Made by a program: the position numbers and the translations under genes
Notes under the pieces: model-generated
Told to the model about the DNA's origin: nothing
Database searches by the model: none
The model's input: only the letters and a program-made list of their open reading frames with translations
Source of the DNA: an uncultured Faecalibacterium sp.
Lineage (GTDB): Bacteria; Bacillota; Clostridia; Oscillospirales; Ruminococcaceae
NCBI GenBank assembly: GCA_934561485.1
Contig: CAKTGS010000116.1
Span: 1 to 5,158 of the forward strand
Length of the DNA: 5,158 bases
Direction of reading: 5' to 3'
In this document: piece by piece, positions 1-4,747 of the stretch
How positions within the stretch are numbered: position 1 is the stretch's first letter
Layout: the number at the start of each line of letters is the position of its first letter

Positions 1-957
1 TACAGCAAGTGCGTTTCCTGCGGCCAGTGCCTGGTCAACTGCCCCTTCGGTGCCATTGCCGACAAGGGCCAGATCTATCAGCTGATCCAGGGCTTCAACC
101 GCGGCGACCGCATTTACGCCCTGGTGGCCCCCGCTTTCATCAACCAGTTCCCGGGTCTGGCTTCCACCGGCAAGCTGAAGGCTGCCCTGAAGGCCGTTGG
201 CTTCTACGATGTGGTGGAGGTTGCCATTGGCGCAGACCTGTGCACCGTGGACGAAGCCCACGACTTCCTGGAGGAAGTGCCCAGCAAGCTGAACTTCATG
301 GCCACTTCCTGCTGCCCGGCCTGGAGCATGATGGCCAAGACCGCCTTCCCGGATCTGGCCAAGAACATTTCCATGACCATGACCCCCATGGTGTTCACCG
401 CCCGCATGATGAAGCAGAAGGACCCTGAGGCTCGTATGTGCTTCATCGGACCTTGCGCCGCCAAGAAGCTGGAAGCTTCCCGCCGCTCCGTCCGCTCCGA
501 TGTGGACTTTGTGCTGACCTTTGAGGAACTGGCCGGCATCATTGAGGCTAAGGACATCGACACCAGCCTGCTGGAAGTGGATGAGGCCGAAGCCCTGCAC
601 GCAGCTTCTGCTGCAGGCCGCGGCTTTGCACAGTCCGGCGGTGTGGCCAAGGCCGTTGCCGACAAGATCAAGGAATGGCACCCGGATATGGATGTGAAGA
701 TTGCATCCGCACAGGGCCTGGCCGAGTGCAAGAAGCTGCTGATGCTGGCCAAGGCGGGCAAGTACAACGGCTACCTGCTGGAAGGCATGGGCTGCCCGGG
801 CGGCTGCATCGGCGGTGCCGGCACCATTGCCGACCCGGCACGCACGGCTGTGCAGCTGAACAAGTACGTGAAGGAAGCTCCCTTCGTTGACCCGGAACAG
901 AGCCCCTTCATGAGCGAGATCCACATGCTGAAGGATGACCCCAACTTTGAAGTTTAA
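1..957 (+). CDS. [FeFe] hydrogenase, group B type, C-terminal part (5' truncated)
   Basis: The reading frame is open from base 1 and ends with TAA at 955-957, giving 318 residues of a protein whose start lies upstream. Visible residues 4-14 hold a 4Fe-4S ferredoxin motif (C4, C7, C10, C14, followed by P). The H-cluster domain follows with all three signatures: TSCCPAW (102-108, proton-transfer Cys104 and ligand Cys105), IGPCAAKKLE (ligand Cys152) and EGMGCPGGC (261-269, ligands Cys265 and Cys269). The family reversibly reduces protons to H2 with electrons from ferredoxin-like clusters. GPC in place of MPC, TPMVFTARM after the first motif, and MGC in place of MAC fit group B (B1/B3) rather than the classical group A enzyme; this assignment is from memory of the families. 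Group B proteins are usually near 490 residues, so about 170 are missing. It is probably cytoplasmic, as no membrane segment is seen. Its physiological role is poorly established. Confidence 0.93.
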   Translation, partial: YSKCVSCGQCLVNCPFGAIADKGQIYQLIQGFNRGDRIYALVAPAFINQFPGLASTGKLKAALKAVGFYDVVEVAIGADLCTVDEAHDFLEEVPSKLNFMATSCCPAWSMMAKTAFPDLAKNISMTMTPMVFTARMMKQKDPEARMCFIGPCAAKKLEASRRSVRSDVDFVLTFEELAGIIEAKDIDTSLLEVDEAEALHAASAAGRGFAQSGGVAKAVADKIKEWHPDMDVKIASAQGLAECKKLLMLAKAGKYNGYLLEGMGCPGGCIGGAGTIADPARTAVQLNKYVKEAPFVDPEQSPFMSEIHMLKDDPNFEV

Positions 958-970
958 GCGCTGATTTTTT

Positions 971-1016
971 GCGGGCACCGTTTTCTGATCGAAAAGCGGT
1001 GCCCGCTTTCGTTTTT
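971..1016 (+). terminator. Rho-independent terminator of the hydrogenase gene
   Basis: A ten-pair stem GCGGGCACCG (971-980) with CGGTGCCCGC (997-1006) is extended across a bulged G996 by TTTTC (981-985) with GAAAA (991-995). The loop is TGATC (986-990). A T-rich tail, TTTCGTTTTT (1007-1016), follows. It lies 13 bases after the hydrogenase stop codon and separates that unit from the promoter at 1071. Confidence 0.93.
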
Positions 1017-1070
1017 CACAGCAAGTCAACGTTTCTGTGTAATATTTTTGTGAATCTTCCACGAATCGCA

Positions 1071-1099
1071 TTGACAATCCAACCCCGCTATGGTATATT
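1071..1099 (+). promoter_or_regulatory. Near-consensus sigma-A promoter
   Basis: TTGACA (1071-1076, a perfect -35) is followed by exactly 17 bases and TATATT (1094-1099), with TGG immediately before it (1091-1093) giving an extended -10. Transcription should start near 1105-1107, leaving a leader of about 60 bases before the ATG at 1167. Such a strong promoter suggests that the small secreted protein downstream is made in quantity unless an unseen repressor acts. Confidence 0.88.
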
Positions 1100-1135
1100 A
1101 GCGCCGTCAAACCGCTTTTGATTTTTTGCAATACA

Positions 1136-1157
1136 GCCGCTTCTGCGGCAGGAAAGG
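1136..1157 (+). promoter_or_regulatory. Leader hairpin abutting the ribosome binding site
   Basis: GCCGC (1136-1140) and GCGGC (1145-1149) pair perfectly around a TTCT loop. The hairpin ends one base before the purine-rich ribosome binding site AGGAAAGG (1150-1157), which lies 9 bases before the ATG at 1167. The stem does not cover the binding site itself. It may keep the site open or shield the 5' part of the mRNA, but five base pairs alone do not prove a regulatory role. Confidence 0.5.
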
Positions 1158-1166
1158 CTGATTTTT

Positions 1167-1640
1167 ATGACAACTACCCTGAAACGCGCAGGCACCGCGC
1201 TGCTCTCGCTGGCACTACTGTGCATGTTCACCCTGGGCGCAGCGGCAGCCACCCGGCTGAACGTTGGTGTCAAGTTCTGGAAGGAAAGCTCCGATAAGGA
1301 GTCCATGGCCAACACCGGCATTGACACCGAGCGCGAAGCTTCCCTGACCCGTCAGTCCAATGGCACCTACACCTTGACCCTGCCCATCCAGCAGGTGTCC
1401 AAGATGGGCATTACCGGCTACCTGACCGGCCTGACCATCGGGGATGTGACCTACTCCGGCACAGTATCCGGCGATGTGGCCGGCGGCACCGGCATACTCA
1501 CCATCAAAAATCTGCCCTCCTCGGTGCTCACCGGCAGCAGCGTCAGCAAGGCGCTGACCGTTACCTGCAACATCCAGATGGATCTGAGCCTGCTGGGCGA
1601 GATCAACACCACCGCACGCCTGTGCATCTGGGTAAAGTGA
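1167..1640 (+). CDS. Small secreted protein, NEAT-like domain (tentative)
   Basis: This encodes 157 residues with a clear Sec signal peptide: basic K6 and R7, a hydrophobic core at about 8-24, and AAAA (25-28) with likely cleavage just before T29. The mature part is about 129 residues and predominantly beta-strand in character. VGVKFWKESSDKESMANTGI (33-52), then a GTYTLTLP strand (66-73) and MGITGYLTGLTI (80-91), resembles the first half of NEAT domains, including the SMAN turn. The YxxxY pair in the penultimate NEAT strand that normally ligates heme is absent: the end reads TARLCIWVK. Heme binding is therefore doubtful. Two cysteines in the mature part (C134, C153) could form a disulfide. 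There is no LPxTG motif, no C-terminal membrane anchor and no proper lipobox (LALLC at 16-20 lacks G/A/S at -1), so it is probably released or held non-covalently. It is a single-gene unit with its own promoter and terminator. The secreted nature is secure; the NEAT assignment is moderate and comes from motif memory. Confidence 0.85.
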   Translation: MTTTLKRAGTALLSLALLCMFTLGAAAATRLNVGVKFWKESSDKESMANTGIDTEREASLTRQSNGTYTLTLPIQQVSKMGITGYLTGLTIGDVTYSGTVSGDVAGGTGILTIKNLPSSVLTGSSVSKALTVTCNIQMDLSLLGEINTTARLCIWVK

Positions 1641-1672
1641 CCCTCTCCGTCATCTCGCATACGCTCGATGCC

Positions 1673-1698
1673 AGCTCCCCCGAAAGGGGGAGCTTTTT
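1673..1698 (+). terminator. Rho-independent terminator of the secreted-protein gene
   Basis: AGCTCCCCC (1673-1681) and GGGGGAGCT (1686-1694) form a perfect nine-pair stem capped by a GAAA tetraloop of the GNRA type (1682-1685). A short tail TTTT (1695-1698) follows, five T in total if the last stem base is counted. It lies 32 bases past the stop codon at 1640. Confidence 0.92.
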
Positions 1699-1716
1699 GC
1701 GTCTGCCGATTTACAT

Positions 1717-1742
1717 AAAAAAGCTCTCCCATCGGGAGAGCT
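1717..1742 (-). terminator. Rho-independent terminator of the convergent minus-strand gene
   Basis: On the minus strand AGCTCTCCC (1742-1734) pairs with GGGAGAGCT (1730-1722) around a three-base loop, and the complement of AAAAAA (1717-1722) supplies a run of six T. The orientation of the T tract makes it the terminator of the minus-strand gene at 1773-1982, 30 bases past its stop. The plus strand has no T tract after this stem. Confidence 0.9.
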
Positions 1743-1772
1743 GACGCGCCAGCGCCTGAGAGGGTTTGTGCT

Positions 1773-1982
1773 TTATCCTTCCATATGCTTTTCCACAAAG
1801 TCGCCGACCATTTTATCCAGCTGCAGCACAGCATTTTCTGCACCTTTCATCACTTTCCGGGTGGTGCGGCGCAGCTGGCGCTGGTTCTGGGTGGCGGCCA
1901 TAACGCCCACAGCCCCCAGGGCGGCCCCGGCGGCCATGCCCAGCCAAACGCCGGTGGAAGCCTGATTTGTCTGCTGTCTCAT
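1773..1982 (-). CDS. Small single-pass membrane protein, YtxH-like
   Basis: This encodes 69 residues from the ATG at 1982. That start is preferred over the in-frame ATG 21 bases upstream (2003) because AAAGGAG (minus strand, 1997-1991) sits 8 bases before it, inside what would otherwise be coding sequence. Residues about 11-31 form one glycine/alanine-rich membrane helix beginning GVWLGMAAGAALGAVG. It is followed by a basic stretch (QRQLRRTTRK, about 35-44) and an amphipathic helix with mixed charge (KGAENAVLQLDKMVGDFVEK). This layout, a small-residue membrane helix then a charged amphipathic tail facing the cytoplasm, resembles YtxH-type small stress or envelope proteins. No catalytic motif is visible and the function is unknown. 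It is convergent with the secreted-protein gene and divergent from the kinase operon. Confidence 0.82.
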   Translation of the reverse strand: MRQQTNQASTGVWLGMAAGAALGAVGVMAATQNQRQLRRTTRKVMKGAENAVLQLDKMVGDFVEKHMEG

Positions 1983-1990
1983 TGCAAAAA

Positions 1991-1997
1991 CTCCTTT
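1991..1997 (-). promoter_or_regulatory. Ribosome binding site deciding the minus-strand start
   Basis: The minus strand reads AAAGGAG here, then the eight bases TTTTTGCA, then the ATG at 1982. The upstream in-frame ATG at 2003 has no comparable site, so the shorter 69-residue product is favoured. Confidence 0.8.
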
Positions 1998-2076
1998 CGT
2001 CATCCGGCTCTTGGGATGCTGACACTAGTATTTCCGACAAATAATCCGGTATGCGCTTTTTTTGTGCTGGAATTTG

Positions 2077-2085
2077 TGGTATACT
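2077..2085 (+). promoter_or_regulatory. Extended -10 promoter for the kinase-trmL-DegV operon
   Basis: TGG (2077-2079) directly precedes TATACT (2080-2085), one mismatch from the consensus -10. At the right distance upstream lies only a T run (2057-2063), so the -35 element is poor and the TG extension probably compensates. Transcription would start near 2091-2093, giving a leader of about 93 bases. No convincing minus-strand promoter for the divergent gene could be seen in this interval. Confidence 0.65.
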
Positions 2086-2129
2086 GTAGCATGATGTTTT
2101 ATCGCGTTCTGCCTTTGGCACTGCGATGC

Positions 2130-2153
2130 CGGGCCGGGGCCTGCCCCTGCCCG
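2130..2153 (+). promoter_or_regulatory. GC-rich hairpin in the operon leader
   Basis: CGGGC (2130-2134) pairs with GCCCG (2149-2153), and GGGG (2136-2139) with CCCC (2144-2147), across a single C/T mismatch, with a CCTG loop. No T tract follows, so it is not a terminator. It lies 15 bases before the Shine-Dalgarno sequence at 2169. A smaller hairpin TGCC-TTT-GGCA precedes it (2110-2120). I do not recognise a known riboswitch here. Confidence 0.45.
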
Positions 2154-2168
2154 CCGAAACAGCATAGT

Positions 2169-2175
2169 AAGGAGG
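2169..2175 (+). promoter_or_regulatory. Strong ribosome binding site deciding a TTG start
   Basis: AAGGAGG, followed by T (AAGGAGGT), lies 9 bases before TTG at 2185. No ATG or GTG in the kinase frame is placed plausibly after it, so translation most likely starts at TTG, an uncommon start codon backed here by a full-strength binding site. Confidence 0.85.
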
Positions 2176-2184
2176 TCCCCTTAT

Positions 2185-3018
2185 TTGATACACCCCGTTG
2201 AACCCAAAAAAATTCTCTGTATCCACGACCTGTCCGGCGTGGGGCGCTGCAGCCTGGCGGTGATCCTGCCGGTGCTTTCCATCATGGGAACACAGCCGGT
2301 GGCGCTGCCCACGGTGGTGCTCTCCACCCACACCGGCGGTTTTGGCGCGCCTGCCCGCATGGACGGCAGCGCCTATGGCGAACAGGCACTGGAGCATTAC
2401 CGTGCACTGGGCCTGGAGTTTGACTGCATCTACACCGGTTACCTGGGCGGCGAGGCCCAGGTTGCGCTTGCCGAGAAAGCTTTTGCGTTCTGGCCGGGTG
2501 CCCACAAGATCGTGGACCCGGTCATGGGCGACAACGGCAGGGCCTACACGTCCGTGACCCCGGCCCTCATCGAGCGCATCCGCGGCTTGTGCCGGTCGGC
2601 GGACCTGATCCTGCCCAACTACACCGAGGCGCAGCTTCTGCTGCAGCGGGAGCCGGTGCAGGATGCCCTGGACGATGCCGGTGCGCAGGCGCTGGCGGAC
2701 GAGCTGGCAGCCCTGGCCCCCAGTGCCGTGGTCACCGGCCTGCCGCTGGGTAAGTACATTGGCTGCGCCGGCAGTGGACGCGACCGTTTTGTGATCAAAA
2801 AGCTGCACATTGACCGCAGTTTCCCCGGCACCGGCGATTTGTACGGTGCGGTGCTGATCGGTTCGCTGATCCAGGGCAACGCCCTGAGCGCTGCCGCCGA
2901 CAACGCCGCCGAGTTCGTCTCGCTGGCCATCCAGCATACCCCCGCCGGGCAGGATACCCGGTTTGGCGTGTGGTTTGAGCCGCTGCTGCCCCGCCTGTGC
3001 CCGCCCCGGGATTTTTAA
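2185..3018 (+). CDS. pdxY: Pyridoxal/pyridoxamine kinase (PdxK/PdxY family)
   Basis: This cytoplasmic ribokinase-fold enzyme phosphorylates the 5'-hydroxyl of pyridoxal, pyridoxamine or pyridoxine with ATP, the salvage route to pyridoxal phosphate. Its 277 residues match the usual family length of about 285. HDLSGVGRCSLAVILPVLS (14-32) is the N-terminal substrate-side signature. TGYLG (84-88), DPVMGD (111-116, metal/ATP region), LPNYTEAQ (143-150), VVTGLP (182-187) and FPGTGDLYGAV (213-223, anion hole with presumed catalytic Asp218) follow in the expected order. Translation starts at TTG. It is the first gene of a three-gene operon, and its TAA at 3016-3018 is embedded in the ribosome binding site of trmL. 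The related HMP kinase ThiD shares the fold, but the HDLSGVGR start and GYLG point to the PdxK/PdxY branch. Which B6 vitamer is preferred cannot be told from sequence. Confidence 0.93.
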   Translation: MIHPVEPKKILCIHDLSGVGRCSLAVILPVLSIMGTQPVALPTVVLSTHTGGFGAPARMDGSAYGEQALEHYRALGLEFDCIYTGYLGGEAQVALAEKAFAFWPGAHKIVDPVMGDNGRAYTSVTPALIERIRGLCRSADLILPNYTEAQLLLQREPVQDALDDAGAQALADELAALAPSAVVTGLPLGKYIGCAGSGRDRFVIKKLHIDRSFPGTGDLYGAVLIGSLIQGNALSAAADNAAEFVSLAIQHTPAGQDTRFGVWFEPLLPRLCPPRDF

Positions 3019-3029
3019 GGAGAGTGCCG

Positions 3030-3536
3030 ATGAGTAAAAAGCCAACGCTGAACATTGTGCTGGTAGAGCCGCGCATCCCGCAGAACACCGGCAATGTGGC
3101 CCGCACCTGCGCCTGCACAGCCTGCCGCCTGCATTTGGTCGGCCCCATGGGCTTTGCCGTTGACGACAAAAAGCTCAAGCACGCCGGGCTGGACTACTGG
3201 CACTACCTGGACATTACCTATTACGATGGGCTGGATGATTTCTTTGCCAGAAACAGCGGCCCGTACTATTACTTTACCACCAAAGCACCCCAGCGCTACA
3301 CCGATGTGGCCTACCCGGACGGCGCATACCTGGTGTTCGGACGGGAGGACGCCGGCCTGCCGGAAGCCCTGCTGGCCGCCAACCAGGAGCACTGCATCCG
3401 GATGCCCATGCGGGACACCTGCCGCAGCCTGAACCTTTCCAACAGCGTGGCTGTGGGCGTGTATGAGGTGCTGCGCCAGTGGGATTTTCCGGAATTGCTG
3501 GACCACGGGCACTTACGAGATTACGAATGGAAATGA
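3030..3536 (+). CDS. trmL: tRNA (cytidine/uridine-34-2'-O)-methyltransferase TrmL
   Basis: This SPOUT-class enzyme transfers a methyl group from S-adenosylmethionine to the 2'-OH of the wobble nucleotide (position 34), classically in tRNA-Leu isoacceptors; it acts as a dimer in the cytoplasm. Its 168 residues are slightly longer than the usual 155-160. All three motifs of the trefoil-knot fold are intact: EPRIPQNTGNVAR (13-25, with the conserved N and R), LVFGREDAGLPE (101-112) and RDTCRSLNLSNSVAVGVYE (128-146). The ATG at 3030 is chosen because AAGGAG (3017-3022) lies 7 bases upstream. The site overlaps the kinase stop codon, which implies coupled translation. The related TrmH/SpoU enzymes are less likely, because the short length without an N-terminal extension and the IPQNTGN motif are TrmL-like. 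Confidence 0.94.
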   Translation: MSKKPTLNIVLVEPRIPQNTGNVARTCACTACRLHLVGPMGFAVDDKKLKHAGLDYWHYLDITYYDGLDDFFARNSGPYYYFTTKAPQRYTDVAYPDGAYLVFGREDAGLPEALLAANQEHCIRMPMRDTCRSLNLSNSVAVGVYEVLRQWDFPELLDHGHLRDYEWK

Positions 3537-3544
3537 GGGACACT

Positions 3545-4417
3545 ATGAGCAAGATCGCGATCCTGACCGATTCTTCCTGCGATATCCCGCAGGAGATGGC
3601 CGAGAAATACGGCATCGACATCATGAGCTTTCACATCCTGCTGGACGATGTGGATTACATCGAGCGTGAAAGCTGCACCAACACCGAATTTTACGACAAA
3701 ATGCGCATGGCCAAGGGTGTGCCGTCCACGGCAGCCATCACCCCCATCCAGTTCTGCGAAAAATACTGCCAGTACGTGGACGAAGGCTACACCGATGTGA
3801 TCCATGTGCCCATCAACAAGTCCGGCTCTTCCACCTACAACAACGCCCTGATGGCCCAGGGAATGCTGCGGGAAGAACGGCCGGAACACCACCTGAAGAT
3901 CCACTTGCTGGACCCGCACACCTATTCTATGGTGTTCGGCTGGTATCTGTGCGAGATGGCCCGCAAGCTGAAGAATGGGGCCGAGATCACCCACGTGATC
4001 CAGGAATTTGAAACGCAGATGAACTGCATGGAGATCATTCTGGGACCCTACAGCCTGAAGCAGATGAAGAAGAGCGGCCGCATTTCCGCTGCTGCTGCCG
4101 TGATGGGCGAACTGATGGGCGTGCGCCCCATCATCACCCTGATCGATGGCAAGACCAAGGTGGAAAGCAAGGTGCGCGGCGATGACAAGGTGGTGCCCGC
4201 CATGGTGGACCTGTGCCAGAAGCGCTCTGCCGGTGTGGAAAACTTCGATTATATGATCGGCCACACCAACATCAAGCAGGCCGCCGACCTGGAAAAGGCC
4301 TGCCGCAAGGCCTTTGGCAAGCCGCCTCTGGTCGTGTTTGAACTGGGCGGCGTGGTTTCCGCCAACACCGGCCCCGACACCGTGGCCCTGGTGTACACCG
4401 GACACCCCAGAGGGTAA
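3545..4417 (+). CDS. DegV family fatty-acid-binding protein
   Basis: This encodes 290 residues, the normal size for DegV/FakB proteins (about 280-290). The family binds a single fatty acid between two alpha/beta domains; in Firmicutes, FakB members present it to the kinase FakA for phosphorylation and entry into phospholipid synthesis. The family hallmarks are TDSSCDIP (8-15), VPSTAAITP (59-67), the ligand-carboxylate loop NKSGSSTYNNA (91-101), LDPHTYSMVFG (122-132), KKSGRIS (175-181) and GVRPIITLIDGK (192-203). The C-terminal GPDTVALVYTG (276-286) corresponds to the usual GPG end motif. The ATG at 3545 is used because GAGGG (3535-3539) lies 5 bases before it and overlaps the trmL stop; an in-frame ATG at 3533 is possible but lacks a comparable site. 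It is last in the operon, before terminators. No FakA kinase gene is in the window, so the partner and ligand are unknown. Confidence 0.93.
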   Translation: MSKIAILTDSSCDIPQEMAEKYGIDIMSFHILLDDVDYIERESCTNTEFYDKMRMAKGVPSTAAITPIQFCEKYCQYVDEGYTDVIHVPINKSGSSTYNNALMAQGMLREERPEHHLKIHLLDPHTYSMVFGWYLCEMARKLKNGAEITHVIQEFETQMNCMEIILGPYSLKQMKKSGRISAAAAVMGELMGVRPIITLIDGKTKVESKVRGDDKVVPAMVDLCQKRSAGVENFDYMIGHTNIKQAADLEKACRKAFGKPPLVVFELGGVVSANTGPDTVALVYTGHPRG

Positions 4418-4428
4418 CACACGATTTT

Positions 4429-4480
4429 AATAGCCTCCGCTTTCGCTCTGGCTATTTCAGCGGTAATTTTATTTTTATTT
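4429..4480 (+). terminator. Possible weak first terminator of the operon
   Basis: AATAGCC (4429-4435) pairs with GGCTATT (4450-4456) over seven bases with a 14-base loop. An overlapping alternative pairs CCGCT (4437-4441) with AGCGG (4459-4463). The following TAATTTTATTTTTATTTT (4464-4481) is T-rich but interrupted by A, so termination here would be partial. It stands 11 bases after the DegV stop and just before a much stronger terminator. Confidence 0.5.
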
Positions 4481-4481
4481 T

Positions 4482-4522
4482 GAGGTTCCGAAAAGCCTGC
4501 GGGCTTTTCGGAACCTCTTTTT
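4482..4522 (+). terminator. Strong Rho-independent terminator of the kinase-trmL-DegV operon
   Basis: GAGGTTCCGAAAAGCC (4482-4497) and GGCTTTTCGGAACCTC (4502-4517) form a perfect 16-pair stem around TGCG (4498-4501). Five T (4518-4522) follow. It insulates the queT unit from the operon, so that queT depends on its own promoter and riboswitch. Confidence 0.95.
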
Positions 4523-4577
4523 CACCGGAAGGGACCAAACCAAAGCCTGCATCTGTTCCCGATTCTGCGCAAATTCA

Positions 4578-4606
4578 TTGCAATCCGCCCAAAATTATGA
4601 TATACT
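4578..4606 (+). promoter_or_regulatory. Sigma-A promoter of queT
   Basis: TTGCAA (4578-4583) and TATACT (4601-4606) are separated by exactly 17 bases, with TGA (4598-4600) giving an extended -10. Transcription should start near 4612-4614, just at the first stem base of a hairpin and about 135 bases before the queT start codon. That leaves room for the riboswitch in the leader. Confidence 0.88.
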
Positions 4607-4613
4607 CCCCTGT

Positions 4614-4631
4614 GCCGTGTTTTTTCACGGC
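4614..4631 (+). promoter_or_regulatory. 5'-terminal hairpin of the queT transcript
   Basis: GCCGTG (4614-4619) and CACGGC (4626-4631) form a perfect six-pair stem around six T. Given the promoter spacing, the stem begins at about the first or second transcribed base. Such a structure can protect an mRNA end. It is not a terminator, because its T run is in the loop and not after the stem. It lies 7 bases upstream of the riboswitch. Confidence 0.6.
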
Positions 4632-4638
4632 TCCTTTA

Positions 4639-4740
4639 GAGCAACTTAGGATTTTAGGCTCCCCGGTGCGTCTCGAACCGCACCGGGCCAAACCCGCAGG
4701 AGCTGGCGGTTCCTGTGCGGTCAAAATCAAACCGCTGGAG
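4639..4740 (+). ncRNA. preQ1-III riboswitch controlling queT
   Basis: The leader closely matches, from memory, the class III preQ1 riboswitch of Faecalibacterium prausnitzii whose structure was solved. P1 is GAGC (4639-4642) with GCTC (4658-4661), enclosing the conserved AACTTAGGATTTTAG loop. CCCGGTGCG (4662-4670) pairs with CGCACCGGG (4679-4687) around TCTCGAAC. The strand CCAAACCC (4688-4695) would form the pseudoknot helix P2 with the P1 loop. The last stem-loop, P4, pairs CGCAGGA (4695-4701) with TCCTGTG (4711-4717). Its loop segment CTGGCGGT (4703-4710) can pair over eight positions, two of them G-T, with ACCGCTGG (4731-4738), covering the GG of the Shine-Dalgarno GGAG (4737-4740). Binding of preQ1, the queuosine precursor, is known to favour docking of the binding site, so high preQ1 should reduce queT translation. 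Stems were paired by eye; helix names follow the published scheme as I recall it. Confidence 0.93.
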
Positions 4741-4747
4741 TATTATT

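Noticed and set aside
204..767. Minus-strand open frame of 187 codons inside the hydrogenase gene
   Set aside because: It is antisense to the conserved H-cluster motifs, with serine/alanine-rich shadow composition and no start signals.
1212..1226. Lipoprotein lipobox in the secreted protein (LALLC, Cys20)
   Set aside because: The residue before the cysteine is leucine, whereas a lipobox needs a small residue there. A normal signal peptidase I site (AAAA, residues 25-28) follows the hydrophobic core.
1673..1742. The two similar stems AGCTCCCCC and AGCTCTCCC as an inverted-repeat mobile element or CRISPR-like repeat
   Set aside because: Each is a complete terminator hairpin with its own T tract in opposite orientations between two convergent genes. 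Only two units are present, with no spacers and no transposase.
1813..3045. Long minus-strand open frame of 410 codons opposite the B6 kinase
   Set aside because: It lies antisense to a kinase gene with all family motifs, has a low-complexity Gly/Ala/Arg/Gln composition typical of the complement of GC-rich coding DNA, and overlaps the real 69-residue minus-strand gene in another frame. No binding site was seen.
3521..4420. Minus-strand open frame of 299 codons opposite the DegV gene
   Set aside because: It is a histidine- and glycine-rich antisense shadow of a well-supported DegV protein, with no recognisable domain.
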